This document shows, piece by piece, positions 25,040 to 33,334 of a DNA stretch of 64,000 nt (position 1 is its first letter; each line of letters begins with the position of its first letter). The position numbers were made by a program, and so were the translations under genes. The notes beneath the pieces were generated by a model. That model ran no database searches. It was not told the DNA's origin and saw nothing but the letters and a program-made list of their open reading frames with translations. Source of the stretch: Bacteroidales bacterium (GTDB lineage: Bacteria; Bacteroidota; Bacteroidia; Bacteroidales; Marinilabiliaceae); NCBI GenBank assembly GCA_017960905.1, contig JAGCYH010000002.1, positions 1-64,000 on the forward strand, in the 5' to 3' direction.

Positions 25040-26377
25040 ATGAAAAGTAGAACAGTAATTCTTTATATAGCAATACTGACGACTGTAACTATGTGGTTTT
25101 CAGCGTGTAGCGATGACGACTTCCGCATGGACGACAGTTTTGTAAAGTCGAAAACAAGCGCAGAATACACCAATCAGACAAATATAGAGTTGTCGACATT
25201 CCGTCTCGACTCGGTGCAAACCTCGAACACGGGCATTGTGTGGGTAGGCCGAAGCTCGAAACCTGAGATTGGCAACATTTATTCCGAATCGTATGCCCGC
25301 ATAGCGTTGTCGGAGGATCTCGACTGGCTCAAGCACGAGCGTTACGACTCGGTGACGATGATCTTGCGCCACACGGGCGATTATGTGGGCGACACTACAA
25401 AGGGTTTTACGGTGAGAATCAGTCAGTTGGCCTCGCCTCTGAAGTTTACCGAAGAGGATAAGAGCAAATCGTTCTACAACAATCACGCAGTACGTGACAC
25501 GCTCGAACTCGGGTCGTTCCGTTTCCGTCCGTACCCGCACTTGCGTCCGCGCGTGCGTTTCCGCCTCGATGACAATTTTGGCCGTTCGCTGGCGCAATTT
25601 ATCGAGAAACATCAGAACAAACCTGCCGACATAGCGCAAAACTACGAGCATTTCTTCGGCGGCATAAAGATATCGGCCGACACGTCGGACGCGGCTGCAC
25701 TGCTGTCGTTCCGTGCCGACTCGGTGCAGATAGAGCTGCACTCGCATGTGACGGGCATGAAACGCTTGGAGCGCATACGCCGCTTCTGGATTACGAACCT
25801 CGACTGCCAGTTCAACCACGTGTGGAACGACGGCGCGCCCGCACCATACAACAAGCTTGTGAAACTGAGCGACAAGGTGAACGAGCGCGAAGGCAACCTG
25901 CACTCTGTAATGTTCGAAGGATTAGGCTATTACTCGCGCATCGACATATCGGCCATGGAGGATATATTGTCGAAGAAATACAAGTCGCACGTGATAAAGG
26001 CGACGCTCGTGCTGGCTGTAGAGCCAGCATCGTACGAGCGCCGTTTCCTGCCGACGTTTTTCTCGCTCTATGAAGTGAACAAGTGGAACGTGCTCAACGG
26101 CATCATCACCGACCAGTTTGGCAAGTCGGTCTATGGCGTGCTGCTCGACAATATGTACGACGAGAACTACGTCTATTACGAGGTTGATATTACGCACTAC
26201 CTCAATACGTTGCTCTCGCGCGACTATGTGGAGCCTGGCTTGGGAATGGCTGTGGTGTGGGACGGCGTACTCAACTCGTCGAACTTCTACTATTTGCATT
26301 TCAGCGGGCACACCAAGCCGAAGTATAAATCGAATATTCAACTCTATTATTACGATTATGACAAGGAAGATAGATAA
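25040..26377 (+). CDS. DUF4270 lipoprotein
   Basis: 445 aa from the ATG at 25040. Signal peptide with lipobox FSAC followed by Ser-Asp-Asp-Asp. It matches DUF4270, a large Bacteroidetes lipoprotein family: FRLDSVQTSNTGIVWVGRSS, DSVTMILRHTGDYVGDTT, LELGSFRFRPYPHLRPRVRFRL, and the C-terminal YYEVDITHYLNTLL and GLGMAVVWDG. Probably anchored in the outer membrane. Its 3' end overlaps the outer-membrane protein gene by 20 bp, so the two are a translationally coupled pair. Confidence 0.85.
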   Translation: MKSRTVILYIAILTTVTMWFSACSDDDFRMDDSFVKSKTSAEYTNQTNIELSTFRLDSVQTSNTGIVWVGRSSKPEIGNIYSESYARIALSEDLDWLKHERYDSVTMILRHTGDYVGDTTKGFTVRISQLASPLKFTEEDKSKSFYNNHAVRDTLELGSFRFRPYPHLRPRVRFRLDDNFGRSLAQFIEKHQNKPADIAQNYEHFFGGIKISADTSDAAALLSFRADSVQIELHSHVTGMKRLERIRRFWITNLDCQFNHVWNDGAPAPYNKLVKLSDKVNEREGNLHSVMFEGLGYYSRIDISAMEDILSKKYKSHVIKATLVLAVEPASYERRFLPTFFSLYEVNKWNVLNGIITDQFGKSVYGVLLDNMYDENYVYYEVDITHYLNTLLSRDYVEPGLGMAVVWDGVLNSSNFYYLHFSGHTKPKYKSNIQLYYYDYDKEDR

Positions 26378-27623
26378 AATATTAGCTATCATCATTATAC
26401 TTATCGCGGGGATAGGCACCTCGGATGCGCAGAACAGTACGGCATCGCCGTACTCGATGTACGGATTGGGCATACTCACACCGCGTTGCGACGCCACCTC
26501 GTCGGGCATGGGCCACGCTGGCGTAGCCCTTGCACCGAGCAAATGGGTCAACACCGCCAATCCGGCCGCCATCAACAACCTTGACAGCATCACGTTCTAC
26601 TTCAACATGCAGTTTAAGGCGTTCTACACCAAGCTGCAGAACGGTCTGCACTCGCAGAGTTCGTATAGCGGCAACATCGACGGCCTGTCGATGGCGTTCC
26701 GCGCAAAACGCTGGTGGGGCGTGGCGTTGGGCTACAACCCGTATTCGGCTGTAGGCTACAACATTAGCGACCGCCAGTACATTATCGGGTCGCCTACGAA
26801 GTATCAGATAGTTTACACCGGCAGCGGCGGTCTGCAGCAGGCGTTTTTCACCAACGCCTTCACGTTGTTCCGCCACTTCTCGATAGGTGCGAGCGTGTCG
26901 GCCATCTGGGGCTCGGTGACGAAGAAAGAGACGGCCAACTTCGCCGACGCCATTGGCGGCGAGAATATCTACAACGAGAAGAAATACACAATGAACAACC
27001 TGTACTTTGAGTACGGTTTCCAATACGACTTCAACATAGGCAAGACCAACTTCCGCGTGGGCGGTGTGTTCAACGAGCGCACTAACATGCGCTCGTCGTA
27101 CGACCATATTGTGTCGAACGACGTGTCGTCGCAGCTCTTCTTCGACGATGTTACACCGCTCAAAGGCGAGTTCAGTGTGCCGCGCAGCTATGCTGCCGGC
27201 CTGTCGGTCACACGCCCGTTGCTCACTGCCACAGTCGATTGCCGCTACAACGAGTGGTCGAATGTACAGAATGTGAAGTTCGGCGAGTCGGTGAAGTTCA
27301 CCGACAACTGGACCATAGGCGGCGGTGTGGAGTACAGGATGAACAGCCCCCTCGATGCGCCATTCTACAAGCGCATCAACTTCCGCCTGGGCTATTACTA
27401 TGGCACCGACTACCTGAAGATACGCGGCATGAACCTCGACAACTACGGCGTGACGGCCGGTATGACAGTGCCCATGGGGCGCTGGAGCAATGCCGTGGTG
27501 ATAGCTTTTGAGCATCAGCGCCGCGGCAAAGAGAGCGGCGGCCTCGCCAAAGAGAAAGTCAACAGCGTGAAGGTGGCCATCAACATACGCGAGACCTGGT
27601 TCCAGAAGGCTAAGTTTGAATAA
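26358..27623 (+). CDS. outer-membrane beta-barrel protein
   Basis: 421 aa from the ATG at 26358. Signal peptide ILAIIIILIAGIGTSDA, cleavage before QNSTASPYSMYGLG. The N-terminal YGLGILTPRCDATSSGMGHAGVAL resembles FadL/PorP-type openings and the rest alternates short hydrophobic strands with aromatic ends, finishing MGRWSNAVVIAFEHQRRG ... VAINIRETWFQKAKFE. Coupled to the DUF4270 lipoprotein, so the two may form one outer-membrane complex (inferred). Confidence 0.8.
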   Translation: MTRKIDKILAIIIILIAGIGTSDAQNSTASPYSMYGLGILTPRCDATSSGMGHAGVALAPSKWVNTANPAAINNLDSITFYFNMQFKAFYTKLQNGLHSQSSYSGNIDGLSMAFRAKRWWGVALGYNPYSAVGYNISDRQYIIGSPTKYQIVYTGSGGLQQAFFTNAFTLFRHFSIGASVSAIWGSVTKKETANFADAIGGENIYNEKKYTMNNLYFEYGFQYDFNIGKTNFRVGGVFNERTNMRSSYDHIVSNDVSSQLFFDDVTPLKGEFSVPRSYAAGLSVTRPLLTATVDCRYNEWSNVQNVKFGESVKFTDNWTIGGGVEYRMNSPLDAPFYKRINFRLGYYYGTDYLKIRGMNLDNYGVTAGMTVPMGRWSNAVVIAFEHQRRGKESGGLAKEKVNSVKVAINIRETWFQKAKFE

Positions 27624-27698
27624 TGCAGATAGTGCGGCGCGCTCTCCCGGAACACAGATAACGCAGATTCGACAGATTTTCAATGCATTATAATTTGG

Positions 27699-27725
27699 GA
27701 CGTTGCACATGCAACGTCTTTTTTT
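27699..27725 (+). terminator. intrinsic terminator
   Basis: Stem GACGTTGC/GCAACGTC with an ACAT loop followed by seven T. Ends the LtaS-DUF4270-OMP strand. Confidence 0.85.
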
Positions 27726-27735
27726 GCGTGTCCGC

Positions 27736-27790
27736 GTTTGGCGTAGGCACTTGCCTACGTCGAAGCTAAAAGCAAGGCTCCTGCCTTGCG
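27736..27790. repeat. two adjacent small palindromes in a gene-free stretch
   Basis: The 350-bp gap 27624-27975 holds the terminator at 27699, then GGCGTAGGCACTTGCCTACG (related to the terminator stem at 21196) and GCAAGGCTCCTGCCTTGC, and a promoter box at 27927. I see no coding sequence in it. Confidence 0.6.
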
Positions 27791-27926
27791 ACTACAGATT
27801 TGCGGTAGCGTGGCCGTGCCAGCCATTCTGGTGCCCGCTGTGTGTCTTTTGAGTCTGTTCCCCGAAAATGTTGTGTTTATTTTTTTGTTTTTTTACAATA
27901 TTTTGTCGCCGTTTATTAGAAACCAC

Positions 27927-27934
27927 TATTTTTG
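27927..27934 (+). promoter_or_regulatory. promoter -7 box before 27976 gene
   Basis: TATTTTTG matches TAnnTTTG, 41 bp before the ATG at 27976. Confidence 0.5.
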
Positions 27935-27975
27935 CTTTTGAGAAGAAAGAGACGTAAAATAAAAAACATAACACT

Positions 27976-28335
27976 ATGGAGAACCGAGAAAAACTGATTC
28001 AGTGGGCTTCTGACTGGCTGAAGAACGGAGAGTCGCCTAAAAAACTGAAAAAAGACCTTATGGGAATGGACTTGACCGAAAGCGAGGCCAACGAGATACT
28101 GACCGAAGCTAAATTGATGAATAATGTCGAAGACCGTGGCGAGGAAGCCGAAAAAGCGCAAAACTTCAAGAATCTTTTCAAAGGTATTCCGCTTTTTGTA
28201 ATTGGCTTGATAATAGGTTATTATACATTCTTTTGTAGCGAATTCAGATGGCGTAATTTCATTATAGCCTTTGGACTTATTGTATCAGGTACGTTGCTGA
28301 TGTGTAATATCGACTTAAAGTCTGACAAAGATTAA
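27976..28335 (+). CDS. small membrane protein, unknown
   Basis: 119 aa. Soluble helical N-terminus (REKLIQWASDWLKNGESPKKLKKDLMGMDLTESEANEIL) that looks like a short three-helix domain, then two membrane helices (IPLFVIGLIIGYYTFF and FIIAFGLIVSGTLLMC) and a charged end. AT-rich. First of a block of four membrane proteins on this strand (27976-30920); it does not carry the cysteine motif of the next three. Confidence 0.65.
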   Translation: MENREKLIQWASDWLKNGESPKKLKKDLMGMDLTESEANEILTEAKLMNNVEDRGEEAEKAQNFKNLFKGIPLFVIGLIIGYYTFFCSEFRWRNFIIAFGLIVSGTLLMCNIDLKSDKD

Positions 28336-28359
28336 GTTTTCCCTTGGATTTTTTTATTC

Positions 28360-28367
28360 TACATTTG
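28360..28367 (+). promoter_or_regulatory. promoter -7 box before 28392 gene
   Basis: TACATTTG, 24 bp before the ATG of the first Cys-motif paralogue. Confidence 0.5.
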
Positions 28368-28391
28368 TAAAAAATATAATCTTAGGACATT

Positions 28392-28718
28392 ATGAATCGC
28401 GAGGAGCAAGTGAAGTGGTGCCAGATGTGCCAGAGGCGCAAGATGGACATGAGCCTGGGGTTGCTATGCTCGCTTACCGGTGTTAAGGCTGATTTCGAGG
28501 GCGAATGTGCTGATTATATTCTCGATGAGAAAGAGGTTGAGTTCAAGGTGGAACAGTATAAGAGGCATAAGAACGATGACGTCGGGTTTTCGTGGAAGCC
28601 TGTGTTTTTGTCGTTGACGGCTGGCTATGTCGTTGCTATACTGGTAGTTGCAGTGGTTGTTACGGCAATGCTTATTTGGGGATTCTTTTGCCTTTTGTTG
28701 TATTTCGACGGCTTCTGA
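28392..28718 (+). CDS. Cys-motif membrane protein, paralogue 1
   Basis: 108 aa. N-terminal zinc-ribbon-like block of about 35 residues: WCQMCQRRKMDMSLGLLCSL, then TGVKADFEGECADY. The pattern CxxCxxR.xDxxxGLxCSLTxxKxxFxGEC has four Cys. It is followed by a charged linker and one or two hydrophobic helices (LTAGYVVAILVVAVVVTAMLIWGFFCLLLYF). Function unknown. The next two genes encode the same N-terminal block on longer membrane proteins. Confidence 0.7.
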   Translation: MNREEQVKWCQMCQRRKMDMSLGLLCSLTGVKADFEGECADYILDEKEVEFKVEQYKRHKNDDVGFSWKPVFLSLTAGYVVAILVVAVVVTAMLIWGFFCLLLYFDGF

Positions 28719-28760
28719 TGCAAAATATTGATACAGAAATATTTACTTAAAACTAAGAAT

Positions 28761-29858
28761 ATGAATCGCGAGGAACAACTTAAGTGGTGCCAATTGTGCC
28801 AACGGCGCAAGATGGACATGAGCCAGGGCTTGCTCTGTTCGCTAACGGGTGCGAAGGCCGATTTTGAGGGCGAATGCCCGAATTTTGAAGCCGATATGCC
28901 AGTTGTGAAAGAGAGACAAGAGGAGGCTAAGGAGGAAGGCAGAAAATCGACTATAGGAGGATGGCTGGCGTTTTTCCTGTATTTTGTTATTGGTTTAGGT
29001 TGCTTAGCATCGATATTCAAAGGAGTACTGGAGCTAAAAAGTGGCGACATGTCGATATACGGTATGCCAATGAAATTGGTGTATGTAATGTATATAGCGT
29101 CGGCTGTGATAGCGGCAATATCCACAATAGCAGCATTCCATAACCGTCGGACCAATGCGGTGTCGTGGGCGAGAACATATATGGTGATGATAATTATTGA
29201 TGGTTTGGTGTTTGTTATCGGCAGTATATTAATTGACGAGCCGATGGGGCGAGGCGACGTACGTTCTATAATTCGTTCATTCATTATGCCTATTGTCTGG
29301 CTGTCGTATCTGAGCCTGTCGGAGCGTGTTCAGAATGTCATTCCACCTGAAACGCGCACGTGGGGCCGATTAGAGAAAATAATATTTGGTGTGTACACAA
29401 TAGCCGCATTATCAATTCTTTATATGTCGGTGTCGTTTGCGAATAACCCGCAGGACAATTTGCATTTGGTTGACAGCGACGCTTTTGTCAGAGAGTATGT
29501 ACGTGATATGAACGCCGAGATGGATGGAGGGAACACTTGCTATATCGAAGGGAAAAAAATATACATGAACTACGTGATGACAGAAACAGAAAGAGACACG
29601 CTGTCTTTTTTAGAAAAGCTTCTTATCAAATCTTCGTTTGAAGAGTCGCCGGAATATATGGAAGAGGTTAGAAAGTTTAACAGTCTGGGGTATTCTCTTT
29701 GTACGCGGTATATCAACCAAGACGGCGACGTGATGTGCGAAATAGAGTTTACCGAGGCGGAGCTGAAAGGCGAAGATGCCGACACGGAAGAATACACTGA
29801 TATAGAAGAAGACGCTGATACGGAAGAAGATACCGATGTGGAATTATTGATTGAATAA
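28761..29858 (+). CDS. Cys-motif membrane protein, paralogue 2 (DUF2569-like core)
   Basis: 365 aa from the ATG at 28761 (MNREEQ, as in paralogue 1; the frame extends upstream but without similarity). Same four-Cys N-terminal block (WCQLCQRRKMDMSQGLLCSL). The middle has four helices starting with IGGWLAFFLYFVIGLGCLA, which resembles DUF2569 proteins, then a fifth near GVYTIAALSILYMS, a soluble C-terminal domain (about residues 240-345) and an acidic repeat tail (DTEEYTDIEEDADTEEDTD). Function unknown. Confidence 0.75.
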   Translation: MNREEQLKWCQLCQRRKMDMSQGLLCSLTGAKADFEGECPNFEADMPVVKERQEEAKEEGRKSTIGGWLAFFLYFVIGLGCLASIFKGVLELKSGDMSIYGMPMKLVYVMYIASAVIAAISTIAAFHNRRTNAVSWARTYMVMIIIDGLVFVIGSILIDEPMGRGDVRSIIRSFIMPIVWLSYLSLSERVQNVIPPETRTWGRLEKIIFGVYTIAALSILYMSVSFANNPQDNLHLVDSDAFVREYVRDMNAEMDGGNTCYIEGKKIYMNYVMTETERDTLSFLEKLLIKSSFEESPEYMEEVRKFNSLGYSLCTRYINQDGDVMCEIEFTEAELKGEDADTEEYTDIEEDADTEEDTDVELLIE

Positions 29859-29876
29859 CAATAAAACACTGAAGAT

Positions 29877-30920
29877 ATGAACAATGAGGAGCATCTTAAT
29901 ATATGCCTGACTTGTCAGAATAGGCAGATAGACCTCGACCGAGGGTTGGTTTGCTCGCTGACGAATGCTAAGCCCCACTTCGAAGGCGAGTGTATGGGTT
30001 ATGCCGTCGATGAGCAGGTGATGAACGAGCCGGAGCCCGAAGATACCCCAAAACGCAAGGACTCGGTATCGGGCTGGCTGGCGTTCTTTCTTTATGTGGC
30101 CGTTGGTTTGGCTACGGCGTATTCGGTGTACACGCTGTTGCGACTGAGTGCTTCGTGGAGCCGACTGAGCAGTAAGGTGATAGTGGTCATGTTGGTATTG
30201 GCTCTGTTGCAGTCGATTGTGGCGATAGCCACAATCCGTGCCTTCCATCGGCGGCTACCCGACGCGGTGGCATGGGCGCGCACATACTTGTGGTGTCTGC
30301 TAATTGGTTGTATTTTAGATTTTTGTGTGGTAAAAATGACAGAACAATGGCTGTTTATTAGTGACTATCTGATTACTCTCGGCCCTGTTCTTGGCCCTAT
30401 AATATGGCTTTTGTATCTCAAATACTCGCGGCGCGTGCGTACTGTAATCCCGCCCGAAATGCGCACTTGGCGTCCGATACAGAAACAAGTCATGGTTCTG
30501 TGGATTGCAGCGTTGTTTCAGTTCGCCTACATACGTGTGAACCAGCTTACATACAGCGATCCGTATGCGCGATACCGCGACATGCCTGTTGAGGAAGCCT
30601 TGCTTGAGATAGAGGAAGAAGTGGAGGCGAATGGCGGAATATGCAAAAGGGGGCGCGATATTGTCAGTGTGGAGTTTCTGCTCGACCGTCTGGCTCCTGA
30701 CGACTCTGTAAAGCAGCGGATTGATTATATGCTATCTTTGCAAATACAGACGAATACGCCAGAAATCGAAGCACTGGCCAATGTGATAACGAAGTCGGGT
30801 TACCGGCTCAAGGTAAAATATGTAAACCATCAGGGAGAGGTTCTGGGTGAATATGAATATGGCGATTACGATGGTCGTCCGCCTATGCAGAGTCCGACCG
30901 ATGAGGATTCGGGGAAATAA
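29877..30920 (+). CDS. Cys-motif membrane protein, paralogue 3 (DUF2569-like core)
   Basis: 347 aa. N-terminal ICLTCQNRQIDLDRGLVCSL, TNAKPHFEGECMGY, then VSGWLAFFLYVAVGLATAYSVYTLL and further helices as in paralogue 2, and a similar soluble C-terminal domain (EEALLEIEEEVEANGGICKRG ... GYRLKVKYVNHQGEVLGEYEY). Paralogues 2 and 3 share the order of parts over their whole length, so they are tandem duplicates. 18 bp separate it from the previous gene. Confidence 0.75.
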   Translation: MNNEEHLNICLTCQNRQIDLDRGLVCSLTNAKPHFEGECMGYAVDEQVMNEPEPEDTPKRKDSVSGWLAFFLYVAVGLATAYSVYTLLRLSASWSRLSSKVIVVMLVLALLQSIVAIATIRAFHRRLPDAVAWARTYLWCLLIGCILDFCVVKMTEQWLFISDYLITLGPVLGPIIWLLYLKYSRRVRTVIPPEMRTWRPIQKQVMVLWIAALFQFAYIRVNQLTYSDPYARYRDMPVEEALLEIEEEVEANGGICKRGRDIVSVEFLLDRLAPDDSVKQRIDYMLSLQIQTNTPEIEALANVITKSGYRLKVKYVNHQGEVLGEYEYGDYDGRPPMQSPTDEDSGK

Positions 30921-30977
30921 TAAACAGGCAAGTGTCAGATGAGGATAATTGATTGATTATTATTGTTTTAAAACTAT

Positions 30978-32234
30978 ATGAATAATACTATTCTGATAAA
31001 AAATGTCAGTCTGGACGGCAAACCGACCGACATATACATAGAGGGAAACCGATTCAAGAAGATAGGCGGAGCGGCCTCGCAGCAGGCGGCCGATACCGTC
31101 ATCGACGGTAGCGGCATGGCCATCGTGCCGCCGTACTACAACGCCCACACGCACGCTTCGATGACGCTCATGCGCGGCTACGCCGACGACATTGAGCTCT
31201 TCCGCTGGCTCAATGAGTATATTTGGCCGTTTGAGGCCAAAATAACCGAACGCGATATTTACATCGGGGCGAAACTGGCTTGCCTTGAGATGATTAAGTC
31301 GGGCACGGTGTTTTTCAACGACATGTACTGGCATTGCGACAATGTGTGGCGCGCCGTAGATGAGATGGGCATGAGGGCCTGTCTGGGCATGACGTTCGTC
31401 GATTCGCTCGACGAGAAGGATATTGCCTACAATTTTGATTTGCTGCAGAAGAACGGCACGTCGGACAGGATAGAATACAGTGTGGCGCCGCACGCCATAT
31501 ACACGGTGAGCGAGCAGTTGTGGCACCGCTGCGCCGAGCAAGCTCGGCGCGTCGGCGCACGGCTGCACTTCCACCTGTCGGAGACTCGCAAAGAGGTCGA
31601 CGACTGCATGGCGGCGCACGGCACTACGCCCGTGCGCTGGCTCGACAAGCTGGGCATTCTCGGTCCCGACTGTATCGCGGCACATGTGGTTCACGTCGAC
31701 GACGAGGAACTTGCGTTGCTGCGCGAGCGAGGTGTGACTATTGTGCACAATCCTATTTCGAACATGAAACTTGCGTCGGGATATTTCCCGACGAAACGCG
31801 TGATACGGTCGCACTGCCTCGTAACACTCGGCACCGACGGCTGCTCGTCGAACAACAACCTCGACATGCGCGAGGAGGCCAAGGTGGCGGCACTGATGGC
31901 CAAGTGCAACTACGGGCCGCAGACGCTGCCCGTAGACATGGTGTTCGACTGGGCCACACGCAACGGCGCCCGTGCCTTCGGTATCGATGCTGGCGAGATT
32001 GCCGAAGGCAAACTTGCCGACGCTATGCTCATACGTCTCGACAACGAACGCATGGTGCCTTGCCACAACCTCATTTCGAACCTCATATATTCGGTTAGTA
32101 ATGAGGCTGTTGATACTGTTATCTGCAACGGACGGATACTTATGCAGGGTCGCCGTGTGGCAGGCGAAGCCGACATCGTGGCCGAAGCCAGAGAATGCTG
32201 CGAACGGATTGAGAGAGTAAAGAGTAAAGAGTAA
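30978..32234 (+). CDS. mtaD: amidohydrolase, MTA/SAH deaminase type
   Basis: 418 aa. Metal-dependent amidohydrolase barrel: YYNAHTHASMTLMRGYADDIEL (HxH plus substrate loop), VAPHAIYTVSEQLW, RLHFHLSETRKEVDDC (His ligand), AAHVVHVDDEELALL (His), and LGTDGCSSNNNLDMREE (metal Asp). The pattern fits 5'-methylthioadenosine/S-adenosylhomocysteine deaminase; other amine-releasing deaminases of the same clade cannot be excluded. The last residues (RVKSKE) and the stop come from an AGTAAAG-type simple repeat, so the C-terminus has been remodelled by repeat sequence. Confidence 0.82.
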   Translation: MNNTILIKNVSLDGKPTDIYIEGNRFKKIGGAASQQAADTVIDGSGMAIVPPYYNAHTHASMTLMRGYADDIELFRWLNEYIWPFEAKITERDIYIGAKLACLEMIKSGTVFFNDMYWHCDNVWRAVDEMGMRACLGMTFVDSLDEKDIAYNFDLLQKNGTSDRIEYSVAPHAIYTVSEQLWHRCAEQARRVGARLHFHLSETRKEVDDCMAAHGTTPVRWLDKLGILGPDCIAAHVVHVDDEELALLRERGVTIVHNPISNMKLASGYFPTKRVIRSHCLVTLGTDGCSSNNNLDMREEAKVAALMAKCNYGPQTLPVDMVFDWATRNGARAFGIDAGEIAEGKLADAMLIRLDNERMVPCHNLISNLIYSVSNEAVDTVICNGRILMQGRRVAGEADIVAEARECCERIERVKSKE

Positions 32235-32260
32235 AGTGTAAAGAGTAAAGAGTAATGTAG

Positions 32261-32306
32261 AGACGCACGGCCGTGCGTCTGAATAAAAAAATACGGCCGT
32301 GCGTCT
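32261..32306. repeat. dispersed palindromic repeat, copy 2
   Basis: Same architecture as copy 1: a 20-nt palindrome (32261-32280), a 12-nt A-rich spacer and a half unit (32293-32306), preceded by about 40 bp of AGTAAAG-type simple repeat. Confidence 0.85.
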
Positions 32307-32350
32307 GTATATAGAGTAAAGATGAAAATGCTAAAAACAAATCATTTCCG

Positions 32351-32380
32351 TTGTATCGGGCGTAAAATGATATATATTTG
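32351..32380 (+). promoter_or_regulatory. promoter of toxin-antitoxin pair 2
   Basis: TTG (32351-32353), 19-bp spacer, TATATTTG (32373-32380); ATG of the antitoxin 12 bp later. The in-frame TTG at 32378 lies in the box and is not a start. Confidence 0.75.
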
Positions 32381-32392
32381 CAGAAAAAAAAT

Positions 32393-32602
32393 ATGAAAAC
32401 AACAGTAACCATAGATTTGGACACAAGAAATGCTGATGCTATGAGTTTTCTCAACTATATGAAAACCCTTAGTTTCGTCACTGTGCGCGAAAACGATGCA
32501 ATCATTGAAGATATGAAGCGTTCGCGGGTTGAGGCAGAGAACCTTATGAACGACAAAAATGCCAAAGGATGTACAGCTGACGAGATAATAAGCATGATAT
32601 GA
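32393..32602 (+). CDS. putative type II antitoxin
   Basis: 69 aa from the ATG at 32393: an N-terminal strand (MKTTVTIDLDTRNADAMSFLNYMKTL) and a C-terminal helical tail with Met/Asn/Lys. No known DNA-binding motif is plain. It is called an antitoxin because its TGA overlaps the ATG of a toxin-like gene (ATGA, 32599-32602). Confidence 0.65.
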   Translation: MKTTVTIDLDTRNADAMSFLNYMKTLSFVTVRENDAIIEDMKRSRVEAENLMNDKNAKGCTADEIISMI

Positions 32603-32931
32603 TAGCGTTTGTCGCCACACCAACGTTTCTTAAGAACGCAAAGGTTCTTTCGAAGAGATATCCATCTTTTAAAAAAGACCTGAAGGAATTGCTTGATTCT
32701 TTGTCGGAGAATCCAGAGCAGGGCGTGTCATTGGCCGGAAAATTCAGAAAAATAAGGTTGGCAATATCATCTAAGGGCAAAGGAAAACGAGGCGGAGCAA
32801 GGGTAATTACAACAGATTGTGTGATTGTACAAGGGGCCGGCCGTATTGTGCTCGTGTCGGTTTATGACAAAAGTGATATAGATAGTATGTCGGTTGAAGA
32901 GATAAAAAAGGCCTATTCATCGTTGAGTTGA
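32599..32931 (+). CDS. RelE-like toxin
   Basis: 110 aa. FVATPTFLKNAKVLSKRYPSFKKDLKELLDSLSENPEQGVSLAGKFRKIRLAISSKGKGKRGGARVI, then VLVSVYDKSD: the RelE/HigB-type order of two helices followed by a four-stranded sheet and basic catalytic residues (KGKGKRGGAR). Likely a ribosome-dependent mRNA endonuclease. ATGA overlap with the antitoxin. Confidence 0.8.
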   Translation: MIAFVATPTFLKNAKVLSKRYPSFKKDLKELLDSLSENPEQGVSLAGKFRKIRLAISSKGKGKRGGARVITTDCVIVQGAGRIVLVSVYDKSDIDSMSVEEIKKAYSSLS

Positions 32932-32936
32932 TGTAG

Positions 32937-32956
32937 AGACGCACGGTCGTGCGTCT
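32937..32956. repeat. dispersed palindromic repeat, copy 3
   Basis: AGACGCACGGTCGTGCGTCT, one centre mismatch from the perfect palindrome, without the half unit, followed by AGTAAAG-type simple repeat to about 33000. Confidence 0.8.
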
Positions 32957-33026
32957 GTAGAGAGTAAAGTGTAAAGAGTAGAGAGTAAAGTCTGTAAAAA
33001 AAACACTTACACAGACATAAGTAAAA

Positions 33027-33073
33027 CGCGTAAATGCATGGCTGTGTGGCTAAAAAGTCGGAAAAATATTTGG
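33027..33073 (+). promoter_or_regulatory. conserved upstream box of the gltB leader
   Basis: About 47 bp (beginning CGCGTAAATGCATGG and ending AAATATTTGG) align with 49461-49507 before the PII-amt leader at roughly 70% identity with one gap. The box ends in the -33 TTG of each promoter. Apart from the leaders themselves, no other sequence in the window aligns to both. Probably an operator for a nitrogen-responsive activator; the factor is not known. Confidence 0.55.
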
Positions 33074-33101
33074 TGATGGGAAAATGCCCTCATTATATTT
33101 G
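33070..33101 (+). promoter_or_regulatory. promoter of the gltB attenuator transcript
   Basis: TTG at 33070-33072, 21-bp spacer, TATATTTG at 33094-33101. Transcript start expected near 33107, 17 nt before the first leader ORF. Confidence 0.7.
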
Positions 33102-33123
33102 CACTCGATAAAAAGATAAATAA

Positions 33124-33252
33124 ATGACAGTTGGATTTACATACAACGTTTCAGTTCTGAATAATAAACAGAATAATAATTGGAATCGAAATAATTATAA
33201 ATCGGTTCTGAATAATCGTTGTTTGTATCTTCCAGCCGGATGCAGCAAATAA
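33124..33252 (+). CDS. Asn-rich leader peptide 1 (gltB leader A)
   Basis: 42 aa, too short for routine ORF calling. Starts MTVGFTYN; the middle is NNKQNNNWNRNNY and 11 of 42 residues are Asn, nine encoded by AAT. It ends at TAA 33250-33252. The first eight residues are nearly those of leader 3 (MTVKFTYN) before the PII-amt operon. The 3' half of the ORF contains hairpins A and B described under the attenuator. The stop is 29 nt before the terminator. Function proposed: sensing of Asn-tRNA supply by ribosome stalling. Confidence 0.75.
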   Translation: MTVGFTYNVSVLNNKQNNNWNRNNYKSVLNNRCLYLPAGCSK

Positions 33253-33311
33253 TAAATGAAATAGAAGATTTAAAAATATAAGGCTGGTTCTTTTGAGAAT
33301 CAGCCTTTTTT
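33183..33311 (+). ncRNA. attenuator RNA 1 (hairpins A, B and terminator)
   Basis: Hairpin A: GAATCG (33183-33188)/CGGTTC (33203-33208), 14-nt loop made of Asn codons. Hairpin B: GTATC (33225-33229)/GATGC (33239-33243), 9-nt loop TTCCAGCCG. CCAGCC in that loop (33232-33237) is complementary to GGCTGG (33282-33287), the 5' arm of the terminator, so B or the loop competes with the terminator. Hairpins A and B are present in all four leader copies with compensatory changes. The spacing B-to-terminator is 36-40 nt in all. Confidence 0.65.
33282..33311 (+). terminator. leader terminator 1
   Basis: GGCTGGTTC (33282-33290)/GAATCAGCC (33297-33305), then six T. The stem bases are identical to those of leader terminator 3. 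It lies between two leader ORFs, not at the end of a gene. Confidence 0.85.
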
Positions 33312-33334
33312 ATTGAACAAAAAAAGATAAGAAG

